Below are positions 21,849-33,710 of a DNA stretch of 64,000 nucleotides, in pieces. The position numbers and the translations under genes are program-made. Position 1 is the stretch's first letter. Each line of letters starts with the position of its first letter. The notes beneath the pieces are model-generated. The model saw only the letters and a program-made list of their open reading frames with translations, did no database searches and had not been told where the DNA came from. Source of the DNA: Filosporella fistucella (lineage: Eukaryota; Ascomycota; Leotiomycetes; Helotiales); assembly GCA_030077755.1 (NCBI GenBank), contig JAQJZZ010000010.1, positions 3,596,001 to 3,660,000 of the forward strand. The letters are read 5' to 3'.

Positions 21849-23779
21849 ATGGCGGAGAGCGAGGAAAACGTGACGATGGAGGGGAGTCCGCCTGGGAAAG
21901 CGGGCTTTTGGCAGAGGTCGAGGGAGAAGATTTCGGAGAGGAAGATTAGGTTTATGCCCAATAGGATGGGAGGGGGTGATTGTGAGTTTTTATCTTTTCT
22001 CTTTTATCTCTTTCCTTGCAGTTATATATTTGTTCTTTGGTAGTTTATTCCTCGCACGTGTTTGGCTTCGGGACAGAAAGAGAGATGTGTTTTTGAAATT
22101 GTTCAGTTGAGGGAGAAATTGGTTGAAAGTGCCAAGGGAATAATGGCTAATGCATCTCAGCTAAACAACCTGAAGCGGATGATGGATCTGGGTTAACCCC
22201 TAAACAGAGGAGAAGAGCACAGGTCAGGAAAGCTCAGATGTTTGTCCCCTCCCTTATATTTCTATTCTGTCAAATCACACCACGTGACCGTTCCCTCTTA
22301 CCTATTTCATCTTTCCTCTCTCTACAAACCCTCCTCTCAAATAAAGCTCTACATACCTGACACCGTCCAGTGAACACCGCCAGCGCAAAGAAAACTACGT
22401 CAAGCACCTCGAACAAGATGTCATCAATCTCCGTGCTCTAATCGCCCAAACCGAGTCCCAAAGCCAATCTCTACAACACGAAAACACAGATATAAAATCC
22501 ACGCTCCAAAAATCGCGGATCCCCCTCCCGGCTCCGGTTCCTAAAGCAAGAAATGAAGATGAAATGGATATCGATTCCTTACAAGACATGGCTAGTGCCG
22601 TTCCTCCCATTTCTCCACTAGGAAACATGTATTATTCCCCATCTGGCTCGAGTGACAAAGAGCAAATGCTCGTCTCGGTTACATTCGACGAGTTAATCGA
22701 TGCAGATTGTCTTCAAATCAGTTCTATCGATCATACTTTCGAAGCTCAAGGGAGGGCAGAAGATGAATTTGATGCTTCGCATATATATAACTTCCCTGTA
22801 GCGTTTAATGCAGTCCCTGTGGGTGCGGCGGCGCCGTTACCGGTTGAGTTACCGGGCATGGTGTTGCCGCCGCTGGGGAGGGAAGAGAAAGAGTTACCTG
22901 CTTTGCCGAAGGTGGGGGAGAGAGGGGAGATACAAGGGCAAGGAAAGGGGAGAGGGAAGAAAGAGAGTTTGGCGAGTGTGGCTATTAATTTTATACTTGC
23001 GTTTGTTATCCCCTTTCTTTATGTCTCTTTCCCTTACCACTTCTCTCTCTATGTCCTCTTTACTATCTTATCATAAAAGACAAAGCTGACACATCCCAAG
23101 CCTCGAACATCCCTGCCGCACACATTTCCCTCCCCCTACCGGAGGTCCATTCGACCCCCTCGGCCCACACACAGGCCACGAACTAATGGCCAGCACGCTC
23201 TTATATTCCTCCGCTCCTCCGTCCTCCTATCCTCCCTGCACTCTTCCCCCCTTCAAACCCCAAGCAGCCTCTCTCCCTACCTCTCCCTCTCCCACAAATT
23301 CCTCTCATCCCTCGACGTCTGCCCTCTACCCCGAACCTATAGAAGAAGAACCACATATCCACGGCCCACCTATCCTCTCGTCTCCACCATGGACGCATCC
23401 CAGCTCTGCGGATAGGGAATTGGATAAATTACACGCTATGGCGTCTAGTCTACCGGTAACAGAGGAGGATATCACGCCAGTGCAAGCTTGGTTTGAGCTT
23501 GTGAAACGGTATGGAGAGAAGGCTTTAGTGGATGATGATGAGAATATTGGAGGTATTGGAGGCGGAGGTGGCTTCGCTGGGATAGGAGGTGGATTTGGGG
23601 GAGGGGGAATAAGTAATAGGAATAGTATTATTGGAGGGTGGGGAGGAGAAGAGAAGAAGATTGAGAGGTTGAAGAGGGCGTTAGGGAAACTGGTGGATTG
23701 TTTTGAGTTTGGGGCTGTGATTGATAGGAGGAGGTTTTGGGGCGTTGTGGAAGGGGAGATTGGGAGTGCGGGGAGGTGA
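21849..23779 (+). CDS. bZIP transcription factor
   Basis: Four exons (21849-21981, 22161-22239, 22371-23000, 23101-23779) join in phase to 506 residues. The basic region and zipper lie at about residues 56-105: TPKQRRRAQVRKAQ, then the splice junction, then HRQRKENYVKHLEQDVINLR. Heptad leucines follow, then a Gln/Ser stretch. The basic region resembles fungal Yap-like bZIPs that keep an RxxQRxxRxRKE signature. The intron inside the basic region uses a GTTTGT donor at 22240. The C-terminal exon has a conserved-looking block (LEHPCRTHF...DPLGPHTGHELMAS) and later a Gly-rich run (around 23550-23620) before a helical end. The third intron (23001-23100) is needed to reach LEHPC in frame. Nuclear regulator of unknown targets; the C-terminal block suggests a specific uncharacterised fungal bZIP subfamily. 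Confidence 0.87.
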
Positions 23780-24131
23780 TGTGTGAAGCAGTGAGGGTGG
23801 GATTTGGATTTGGATCTGGATTTCTGAGGTTTTATGGATGGCTATCGAGGTAAGATAAGGGGCAAGCTGGTCGGCAGGGCCATGGTAGGAAGGGGTACAA
23901 AAGCGTAGGATAGCCAAGTCTGGTTATCAAAGATGAGAAGAGGTGCGTAAAGGCGTAAAACTGGATGGGTCAGGGGAGTTAGAATACCCATGTATTCCAT
24001 TGAAAATTTTCTTTTAGACTGCGAAAACTGGGCTCACATGGCGGCTGTTATTACATCTCATATACCCAATGAAGATTTGACAAAAAATCAGGGGAGGTAG
24101 ACGTCAAGGTTGCAAGTCTTAAATTCGCTGA
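23780..24131. other. Convergent 3' region between bZIP gene and COG1
   Basis: Short shared terminator region, no gene seen. Confidence 0.5.
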
Positions 24132-26582
24132 TTATGCTAAAAGTCCAAACAACAGACTTGTCCGTTTCCAATACTCTTTAGCTGCTGCTACTAACCTCTT
24201 CTTCTTCGCTGCTTCCAGTTCCAAGATACGAGATTCAAATTGTGTCTCTAGGTCTTTAAGTGAATCTTCTGTGTTGGAGGTTGTGTCGGGAATCTCAAAG
24301 GCAGCTTGAAGGACTAGGGTATCGAAGAGGGATTGGGTGAGCAGGTCTTGTTGGACCTTGGGGTCTGGTGTTGGAATAACTTCCTCAGATGGCTTAGGCG
24401 TGGCCTCGGTTGTTGTGTCTCCCTCAGTGGTAGTAGGTTCATCGTTGGTGGATTCGTCTTTGGGTGGTTCAACTTCGGTGGGCTCTTTCTCAGTGGTCCC
24501 GTTGATCTCTGAAGACTGTGCACTCTGTGCCTCTTTCAAAGCATCTAACCATCGAGTGCCCAGTTCCTTGCGTAGATGCTTTTTCAAAACGGCCACTGCC
24601 GTTGGACTCCACAGATCACCACCGGCACCCGTCATGCCTAAAGTCAGACTATGTAACATCTTGAAGGTACTTGGAGAGGGTTGAACGGGTAGCTCTGGCT
24701 CTCCTTCCCAGAGGACTCTCCCTGCAACTCTATTCTTCCTCGAGAAGGCCTTTGTGAATGCTTCCAAAGGATTTCCTGATATGGAAGAGGCAAGACGTTC
24801 ATGTAATGACGGAATGAGTGCCAGACCGAAAGGTTGTAGTGTTGCATTTTTGGGAAGCTCGGACCGGATATCTCGAATGATGCGGAGAATGTAGATTGAT
24901 ATTTGGCCGATATGTTCACTGTCCTCGTATGTTGACAGAAGTACCCCAACTTTTTCGTGCAAATCGGTGTAGGCTTTCTTCAAGCTTTCATCGAGATGAT
25001 CTTGTAGCATCTTGGGGTCTTCGGTGCTCAGCAAAGTATTCCGTGACTCCAGACTGAGATCATCTTCCATATCCTCCAAGTCATCATCCCATCTCTGCTT
25101 CTTCAGCTGATCAATAACGGCGATTATCTCTTCTATAAGATGTCGCCACGTCTGATAGCCTTTGAATACCCTTGATACTGCATCATTTCTACCATATGTT
25201 CGAGCCAAAATTGCCTGCTTGAACAGCGAAGCTCCATTACTGATATCCATCTCTAGCATCGATTCATCCCACAAAGGATCGTGTCGGTCTGTGACACCCT
25301 CCCTCCAAGATCCCAAAGTCCCCTCAATTTCTGTAGCTACAAGATGCAATTTGCTTACTCTTGATTCTAGAAGTTGTACCAAACGCTTGTTGATGACTTC
25401 GCGCAGTTCGTCAAGAAGAACTGAAGGGTCAAAACCTCTTGCTTTCCCACCTTCCTTGATCCATATCTCAAGGATTCTCGTCCTCAAGTCTACAACAGAC
25501 TTGAACTCGGACATTTGCCCAAGGATCTTGGCTAATCCTTGAAGCATAACTTCTGACGCCTTTTTGGCCCACCCTTTTAACATATCCACCGCTTGAGAAA
25601 CCTCAAGATCATCATGTCTGATGTATGGAGTGAAGAACACTATTTCGTCTCCAAACCATTTGTCACAAACATCAAGTCTCAAGCCTTCCAACGCCCGGAC
25701 AGATTCATCCTTCAGTAATGGCTTTATTTTGAGAGCAGCTAAAGCTTCCGAAATTCGCCTGGGTACTAGAGCTTGAACATCCAACAGAGTCCGTGTGTAT
25801 AATTCCAGCACTTTTATGACATCTCGGTTCTCCGTGTCATCGTCTAGAGAAAGTGCCATGGCCTCCCCTCTTACATGTAAAAAATGCCACAAAGTGTCCC
25901 TTGCACCAGAACTGTTTGACAGACTGTATGCCGAAAGGGCTTGGACGAGCTCTTCTCTGCTGTCCTCACCAACTTTCTGTAGTGTTTTTTTGATCGCTGA
26001 CCGTAGTCTCCTTCGAAGAGAGACCAATTTCTTATCCATATCTTCAACCATTTCTTTGTCATCAGCACTTCTTGTTGCTGCCATATCACGAAGGCTCTTG
26101 GTGAGCAGTCGACTCAAGACCAAAACCTTTGCAGCAAGAACCAAGTTCTTCCCCTTCCCAGTTTGCTCCCCCTTATTATGACCTCCTCGTCGTAGCATTC
26201 GGCCAACTGTTATTCCACACATGTCCAATACTTTCATTTTCGCAGTCCACTCTAGCTCCTCTCCCCTCGATCCTTTGTCTGCTCCTTGTAATTTTGCCAA
26301 CCCAGTCGCCATATTTCCGACTACACCCCTCCCACAACCTTTCCCAACCCTCCCAAGTTTGTCTTCCACAACCTGGATATCCTCCCTCATCTGCAGAATC
26401 ATCTCCGCTGTTCCCAGGAGCTGCCTGTAGCTTCCACCCACCAGCGTCCGTAGTCGTGCATTTTTCTCATCCAATTCTATTGTGAGACTACGGTGAAATT
26501 GTTTGACTTGAGGTAGAGGGTGCTTAAAGGCCTCGGGTGCGCTTGTGCATGTTGAGGGATCGAGGGTTTTGTTTGCTGCCAT
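24132..26582 (-). CDS. COG1: Conserved oligomeric Golgi complex subunit 1
   Basis: A single uninterrupted 816-residue frame. COG1 is the lobe-A/B bridging subunit of the COG tether, which captures intra-Golgi retrograde vesicles and is needed for normal glycosylation. The N-terminal Vps51-like region (residues ~20-90: HPLPQVKQFHRSLTIELDEKN, LRTLVGGSYRQLLGTAEMIL) is characteristic. The rest is long alpha-helical sequence with a late acidic Thr/Pro/Glu-rich insert (about residues 695-745) and a helical C-terminus (KEYWKRTSLLFGLLA). The lack of introns in such a long gene is unremarkable. The start at 26582 is the first Met and precedes conserved sequence closely. It is divergent from the ZZ-HET relic, with about 155 bases between starts. 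Confidence 0.9.
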   Translation of the reverse strand: MAANKTLDPSTCTSAPEAFKHPLPQVKQFHRSLTIELDEKNARLRTLVGGSYRQLLGTAEMILQMREDIQVVEDKLGRVGKGCGRGVVGNMATGLAKLQGADKGSRGEELEWTAKMKVLDMCGITVGRMLRRGGHNKGEQTGKGKNLVLAAKVLVLSRLLTKSLRDMAATRSADDKEMVEDMDKKLVSLRRRLRSAIKKTLQKVGEDSREELVQALSAYSLSNSSGARDTLWHFLHVRGEAMALSLDDDTENRDVIKVLELYTRTLLDVQALVPRRISEALAALKIKPLLKDESVRALEGLRLDVCDKWFGDEIVFFTPYIRHDDLEVSQAVDMLKGWAKKASEVMLQGLAKILGQMSEFKSVVDLRTRILEIWIKEGGKARGFDPSVLLDELREVINKRLVQLLESRVSKLHLVATEIEGTLGSWREGVTDRHDPLWDESMLEMDISNGASLFKQAILARTYGRNDAVSRVFKGYQTWRHLIEEIIAVIDQLKKQRWDDDLEDMEDDLSLESRNTLLSTEDPKMLQDHLDESLKKAYTDLHEKVGVLLSTYEDSEHIGQISIYILRIIRDIRSELPKNATLQPFGLALIPSLHERLASSISGNPLEAFTKAFSRKNRVAGRVLWEGEPELPVQPSPSTFKMLHSLTLGMTGAGGDLWSPTAVAVLKKHLRKELGTRWLDALKEAQSAQSSEINGTTEKEPTEVEPPKDESTNDEPTTTEGDTTTEATPKPSEEVIPTPDPKVQQDLLTQSLFDTLVLQAAFEIPDTTSNTEDSLKDLETQFESRILELEAAKKKRLVAAAKEYWKRTSLLFGLLA

Positions 26583-26737
26583 TTTGGTTCCAGGTGATTT
26601 GCTGCCAGTGACTGACGGCGGGTTCGTATTTTGGTCAATTAAATCCCATTGGCCGATACTTCATATCAGTCTCTCTACCGAATCTCGTTCTCAAGTCAAT
26701 TGACAGGGAGAGACATTTAGAGAATAATTTGTTGAAG

Positions 26738-29397
26738 ATGTGTATTGAAGACACGATTCCCTGCGGTCTGTGCGCTGTAGCCTTCTCGAGAAGGCTGGGG
26801 TCATCTTTATACTGTAGGGTGTTTTCATCGACCCACCTTCAACCTTCCAACCTGTCTACCGCCAAGACGGTCCTTACGCTCCTGGTCCTGGGCAAGCTTC
26901 TTGACCCTGAAATTTACCACGTGTGTGTGACACTTTTTCATAATGGGCACAAAATTACACTCAAGGAATATCAGAGTCATCCGCTCAGATATGAATGCGA
27001 TATTGGCAAGTGCAAAATCATGGGAGGCGACCGCTATAACTGTGCAAAATGTTAATCTAGGAACTTCGATATCTGTGACAAGTGCGTACGGTCTGGAAAA
27101 CATTGCCTTTTAAAAGACCATTTCTTGGCAAAACATACTATCTTCAAACATGGTGCTGTGTACATATCAACGCAAGAGGCTGCAAGGACTGTGGCGACCA
27201 TAAGACTTTCCCAAGCGAGAAGAAGGATACAAGTTTTAAAATCGTAACCTTGGGGAACAAGGAGAGCGAGCGTGGGGATTTCTCGAGATGCATCCATTTC
27301 ATTGCAGTGTCGTATTGCTGGCCTACACCGCAATTTAATGAGAAGGGAATCGTTGTACAGCATGTGGGACAATATATTGTGAGGGATGAAGCTGGTCGTA
27401 TACGGTCAAATAGAGCGCCTGAAGATGTGATCGACCGGGCGGTTAGGTTTGCAAGAGAGAACGGCATCCGACTCATATGGATCGATCAGGTATAACCAGC
27501 CATGCTTATGCTCCTCACTCAAACTCCAACAACACTAGGAATGCATTGATCAAGAGGATTTGGCCGATAAAGAACATGGAATTCAAGGAATGGACAAGGT
27601 CTATCACCGAGCGTTTCTATCAATCGATCTTTTGCGAACGCGGATCGAATCTCAAGAGCTCCTCGAGGCATTGAAGAATTTTGACGAATCCAGTGGCTTT
27701 GCAAGAGAAAGCCTCGCCGAGATAGAATTAGTAGAAAGAGTTTTGAAATTCTTCGAAACAATTCTCAATGATCCCTGGTTTACTCGTACATGGATACTCC
27801 AGGAAGCCTTTTCTGTTGGGACTCGAATGTAGCTACTTCTTGATCGTTCTCAAGATATCGAGGTTACAGGACTTCCATGCTTCAGCCGATCCCTTTCCGT
27901 TGCCGAAAGTGTTATACAGTAGGTCAGATTTACGCATCAATACTGACTTGGAACAACTTTCTGATCGACAACCTTGTCTGCTATTTCATTCTTTGAGGCT
28001 GACGTTCAACTATAGCCAAGATGTAATGCTTTCATTTATCGAACATACGACCGCCTTTCTCACTGCTTCTGTCAATTACATCTCTGCTGCCCATAAGCTT
28101 TCACGGAGATGGATGTCATTGCTGGCTCATTTCAGGGGCTTTCCTGCTGGTGATGAGTGATCTTTGGAAACGAAGTGGTCCAACGGTCTTGTCAAAGTGA
28201 AACCACGACGTGCCTGCAACGCAGAAGTTGCATTGTCTTTTTGAAAGACCCGGAAGAATACACATGTACCTGACCGGCTGGCAATTCTCGCGAATCTATG
28301 CAATTACGAATATCGATAGGACACCGTGGAAGTTACGAAGAAATACCAGTTCTCGGGTCCTTGCATTACCGCATTAGCCCTGATCAATGGTGATTTCTCG
28401 TTATTTTCCCCTGAAGCGTACAGGTATCCGAACACTGTTGTGAAAAGTGAGGCTCTATACCTGATTAGCAATCTCATATCCTTTCTAATAGAAGAAGACA
28501 CCACAGAAAGGTTCTCCTAGTTGACCAAAACGCCACCATCCTTTCATATCTTGATGCAAGAGTTCTTAACCTATACACCTACTACTCACCCCAATTTGGG
28601 CAACAAGATAATTTTTCCGACGAAGGTATTCATGTTCCTGGCTACCTTTGGAAAATTGATCGACGTATAAACTTTCCAGAATATCAAACGGAAGCTCACA
28701 GAAATGGCCGCGCTGGTTGGTTCGAGTTTCGGTTATTCAAAATGGCATCTCACCATCTTCAAAGTCCATGGTGTAGTTCCCAGGTCTGGGACACCCATGA
28801 TGGAATCACAAGCATACAAAAAGTTGCATACGTCCCCACAGGTACTCTTCAGGTTGGTACTTGAAAGGAGAAACGAACTCGGTCCTGAGCAATACGAGAA
28901 ATGGTCTGAAGAAATGAGGGCCAAGCTGTTGAAAACCCTTCCTGAGAATCTTAATACGCAATATTTGGCTGATGTGTCTTTTGGCTTGTTAAAGTCTTAT
29001 ACTCGCTCCGGAAGAGGAACGAATCGCGGTTGCTGACGCTATATGGCAATCTTTGCGGAAAGATAATTGGGAGCCTCTATGACGGGTGAAGCCAATCGAA
29101 AAAGAGGTTGTTTCAATTCCGTAGTCGAATTTCCTCCTGACAATGGTGCTGACATACCGATCCCAATGCATGTTGTAACAACACGTTTCAGCTGGACTTG
29201 GACAACGATGGAGGTTATCACCAATGCTGGATAATCGAGAAGATATTGGGTGATGGCTATCTACCTGTAGGGAGATGCGTTCGGGTCACTAAGAAAGACG
29301 AATTTAAGTTTCATCACGACTGGTTTGTTCAAAACACTCAACTCGGCGAGAAGACATCACCAAACTCAACGAGAGTACAAGATCTTGAAGTCAAATG
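26738..29397 (+). pseudogene. Decayed ZZ-finger plus HET-domain gene
   Basis: Pieces of one gene run left to right but in changing frames. First come ZZ-type zinc-finger signatures (RYECDIGKCK, RYNCAKC, then FDICDKC and GKHC). HET-domain hallmarks follow: FIAVSYCWP, IRLIWIDQ joined through a 49-nt intron (27490-27538) to ECIDQED, then KVYHRAFLS and WFTRTWILQEAF. Downstream are segments typical of the C-terminal half of large HET proteins (DRLAILANLCNYEYR, ALALINGDFSLF, VPGYLWKIDRR, CWIIEKILGDGYLPVGR). Visible lesions: an in-frame TAA at 27053 inside the ZZ finger, a frame change between the ZZ part and the HET part (about 27110-27240), a TAG at 27830 just after the HET core, a TAG near 28318, and further frame changes to about 29050. 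HET proteins trigger non-self recognition cell death in fungi; with this damage the copy is very unlikely to act. Outer ends are approximate. Confidence 0.75.
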
Positions 29398-30863
29398 AAG
29401 CAGCATCCCCAAGTACATTACAAGAAAAATTTAAAACATCTAACACAAGGCCGAGTCCTCACACCCATCGTATCACCGACAAAGATGTTGTTGAAATCAA
29501 CAAGGGAATGGCGATCATGGATCTGGAGAGAGCAGCATCCTCGGTTCCTTCACGACAAAAATCTGATATATCTCACACAAATTTGAGTCCTGGCTCTGAG
29601 TTAGGAATAGTATTGGATGGATCGGATGAATCCGGACTTCTGGCTTGGGGTGATTCGCAAATATTCAAACAGGTGATGATGTCTAGCCTGACTTCTCTCA
29701 TGGAGGAAATGCCTTTGAAGAACATCCAAAATCGTGTTCCATTCAATCCAGAATTCAAGTCAGAATTGCAAGGGAAGGAGTATTCCAAAAAAGTTTTTGT
29801 TTTTTTTGTTTTGGCAGCACCAGCTCTACTATACAGTGAAGGAGTGACAAATTGGTCTCCTGATGGACTGCAAATATTGAGACAAAATCGAGCAGTATTT
29901 TGATACCGATCTTCTGGAAGGTCAGATAGTCTGGGTCCTAATGCCATATGACCAAAAGACTGAGAGGTTGCCATACTCTGAAGCAAGATCGTTGAGTATG
30001 TCATGGATCGTTGAACCAACGGGACACTGCCCAGATGAGATAAACGGCATCAGAGAAGTGCTTACCACAAAAGTTATGGTGAAAGGCATGTGGAAATTCA
30101 TGGACTCCCCACTTACAGCATACACTTTAAGATGATGCTTGGCGTCGTAAGGCCTAATGTATGGGACCGTAAATCCATTTTCGTGATGGAGTGAGGCGCA
30201 TTCAATTCGCGTTTCCTGAAGCCCGAGCACTTCATATTCGGGTTTCGGTATAGACTTGAACGGTCCGAAGAACCGATACATAACCAACCACAACAACCTC
30301 TCCGGCCGTTATAAGTATCTCGGACCTTCAATGATGTTTAAAAATGTTGTTCGTTCTTCCATATACTCCCGATCTAATGTAATTAACTTAAATCGCTTTC
30401 TCATGAAGCCGAAGCGGATCCGAGTGCGATGTCAAAATGTCGAAAGCTTTGTCACCTCGAAGCATTCGCTCTATTCTTGGAGGGGACATTCGGCACGCCC
30501 TTTATACAAACCTTTGGTAACTGTCTCGACTCTGACATAGTCCGAGGTCGCACTTTCCATTGGCTGCCAAGCATAAGCGATGCATGCCAATTCTAAAGCT
30601 TGAGAAATTGCGGCAAAGATTTCTGGCTTTATTCCGTTCGGGATAGGTGTGAAAGGGCTTGGCTCTACCAACGACAACTTAAAAGTATTCGTGCTTACTT
30701 ATTTACACTCACCTCGACGGATTGGAGGAACAGCCAAGAGTACAGTCTCACGGTATAGCAGTCTTGGAGACCCGCGGTTCCCAGACTAACCTTTGACGAC
30801 TAATATAATGCTGTTGTGGGTGATTGAAACTCCATTTGAGATGTATTTCGTAAACGCAATACA
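29398..30863. other. Accessory-looking stretch with unassigned open frames
   Basis: A rightward open stretch (about 29325-29903, 192 codons), continuing in another frame to about 30135, and a leftward one (29922-30296) overlap. Neither shows a domain I recognise, and no intron joins them convincingly. It may be the extreme 3' part of the decayed HET gene or another relic. From 30300 to 30863 I see only the promoter side of the next gene. Confidence 0.35.
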
Positions 30864-32879
30864 ATGTCTTCTAATGAATCGATGATGACAGCTCTAAATG
30901 AGCCTCCTAAGCAAACTCGCAAGAGGAAGAGTACGAAAAAAAGTAGGAAGGGTTGTCTGACGTGCAAGTAAGTTGAGCTTCATTCCCTGCTGAAGCACAA
31001 GGATTTTGACTAACACTCTACAGATTGAGAAAGGTCAAATGTGACGGTCAGTGTTCATACTCAAGATCTTGGTCACAGCTTCGCCGCCAAGAATACTCAG
31101 ATGAATCCTCAGATGCTTTCTGAACCTGTCTTCAGACTAAGCCCAATATGAACATAGTTCTAAGATCTCTCAGAAACGTTACCGGAATGTTTGCGATGCC
31201 AAAAACTTGGAGCAAAGTGTAGTGGATACAAATCCCCTGAGCCGATGTCAAAATCTACAAATGTACCACGCATAGAAGCGAGAGCAACACTGCTCCCCGC
31301 ACTGCCCTCCATTTTGGAAAAGGCAACAGAAACAGAGCAAAGATACTTTTACAATTTCCAACAGATCACCGCTCGAGATCTCTCCTCAACCTTCGAAAAT
31401 CCTTTCTGGCATCGTCTTGTTCTTCAAGCCTCCCTCACAGAGCCTTTCATCTTTCGCGCTGTCATTGCTCTAAGCGCCTTGGGCTCTTCCAAGAAACTGT
31501 TCATATCAGGAGACAATCGGAATGGCGTCGTTGCTAGCACAATTGCGTATGCCTACGAGCAATATCAACTGGCCATTCGCCTCATGACCAGCACTCTCTC
31601 GAAGAATGCATCGACTAGGAAAGCAATAATAATGTGCCTTCTTATTTGCTGTTTTGAAGGGCTCTCTGGCAATACAAATGCTCTCATTTCACATGCCAGG
31701 TCAGGTCGCAGACTCATTGAGAATTGGTATTCCACTCATCCTCATCCAAAACCTTACGAAGAAGGCCTCTACTCACCAGCAAGCTATCTGATTGAGGACG
31801 ACTTGCTATTCGCTACCTATTTCTTCAACCATCAGGTTGGTTTCACATCTGACAAGAAGCCGAATGATATGCGATACCATCGTGGTGACGAAACTATTCG
31901 TCGTATGCCAGATCGGTTCACAGATATCCATGTCGGCTGTCTGCATCTCCATCTTGTTCTCGTGCGCGTGATGGGTTTCGTGACGGAGGGATGGAAGACT
32001 TACTTTCCATCCCAACACTCGATTTACCACAATACCATTCTTCTCCCATCAGAACATGATATGCAGATACCGGTTCCTGTCGAAGAAATCAATAATTTCT
32101 GGAACGAGTACACCAAATTCCAAAAAGAAATACAGAAATCGAGAGCCGCCTTTGAAGGACTATACTCAGGCAAGTTCTCGAGATCGAGAGACAAGAGGCT
32201 TGTGATAGGAGCGCATACACTCTGGATCTATTCGCTGAAATCAGAGATTCTACTTACGTCTCTACTCATACAGCCACTCATCGCAAGTATACCTCCTGCC
32301 AATGGTGTTGCAGTCGGCCAATCTGCGAGCAATATAGACATCTATATGGGAAGCTCGTCATTCGCTGCCCCGGAATCTAGCAATCTTCCTTCTACTCGCA
32401 GACACTCCTCTATACACACCACATCATCCTCAAGCTCTTCCTCGTCCTCCTCTCTGATTGGACTCAACACGAATCAACTCACCATTCCTTCCACCTCAAA
32501 TTCCTCCTCTTCTACAACGACAAACAACACCACCCCCCTCTCCCTCACCCCACCTACCTCCTCCAGCCAGCCCCCAAATCCAAGACCAAAACTTAATCCA
32601 TTCACCGCCCTCCTCCCAATCTTCCGTCTAATCCTCACCCTCTCGACAGAAATCCTCTCTCTCCGCCAAGAATTCAACCTCAAAGCGGGAAATTTCGTAT
32701 TTGATCTGGGTGTAATACCAGCGTTAGAGATGACGGCTAAATGGTGTACGGATGAGAGGGTTAGATGGGATGCCTTAGCTTTGCTAGAGGGAGAAGAGTG
32801 GATTGAGGGAGGGTGGGAAAGTAGAGATGTTGCGCGAAGGGTTAGGAGGGAGATCGTGGGGAAGAGGGAAGGAGAATAG
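30864..32879 (+). CDS. Zn(II)2Cys6 transcription factor (Fungal_trans_2-like)
   Basis: Three exons (30864-30967, 31024-31046, 31174-32879) join in phase to 610 residues. The middle exon is only 23 nt. The binuclear cluster is canonical, with Cys at 31, 34, 41, 48, 51 and 58 (SRKGCLTCKLRKVKCDETLP, then ECLRCQKLGAKCSGY), preceded by a basic nuclear-localisation-like stretch (KQTRKRKSTKKSRK). Both introns interrupt the cluster, a common place in this family. The C-terminal regulatory domain starts near ENPFWHRLVLQASLTEPFI, with HAVIALSALG-like FRAVIALSALGSS, matching the C6 'Fungal_trans_2' type. A Ser/Thr/Asn/Pro low-complexity run sits at about residues 445-510. Nuclear regulator, targets unknown. 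Its left neighbour is the HET relic; no adjacent biosynthetic genes are seen. Confidence 0.88.
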
Positions 32880-33710
32880 GGTTGTAGTCTAATGGGTGTT
32901 TGAGGAGGTGAGCAATATGGTTTACGATGATGTTTCAACACTATTTTGAAATGAAGGAACCTTACTACATATCGGCTTTTGATTCCTGCATCGTGCCAAG
33001 TGGCCTTTTAGGTAAAAAGATTACAGGAGTATAATATAAAAGTCAAGGAAGGCACAAGTGATCTCAGAAGCTCAATCATATCCACCATACCAGGGAGCAG
33101 CTATTACTAAGGGAAGGGAAAAAGTAACATAATAGACAATCTCAGCATCGGATTTCATTCAATAATCAATTTCCCATTTCGTTTTCCTTCATCCCTCTTA
33201 TCTTCCTCTTCTTCCCTATCCTTCTCTCCTCAAGCATAAAAAGCAACGCCAACCACCCAATCCAATCCGAAAAATCCCGAGTAAACTGTATCCATGCCCA
33301 AACCTAATAAAACCAGCTAACTGCGCGAGCAAAACAAGACACAAAAACAGAAGGTAAAAAGCCAATAAACAAACTATTTCAAGGAAAGTGATACTAGTCA
33401 GAAAGAAGAAAGTTCAAAATAAAAGAGAATCCAAGGAATCCAACATAAGAGTATGTACGAATTTACCCTGAAAACTCAACATCCAACATCATTATCATTC
33501 ATCAACAATAAGTTCGCCGTGAGGCATATCCTCCTCTACCTTTCTCTTTCTTTCCACTCTTTCTCAAGCAATAAGAGTGTTCTCGCCAGCATGATCCGAG
33601 CGCAGAAGGCACAATTGCTAATTTCGTAATATCGTAATTCATCAATCAGAGTACACTGACAACGCAAAGAAAATCGTAATCCATCATCATTATCACACAA
33701 TTTTCAACCC
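32880..33710. other. Convergent 3' region between Zn2Cys6 and forkhead genes
   Basis: AT-rich DNA with no supported gene. Presumably holds the 3' untranslated regions of both genes. Confidence 0.5.
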
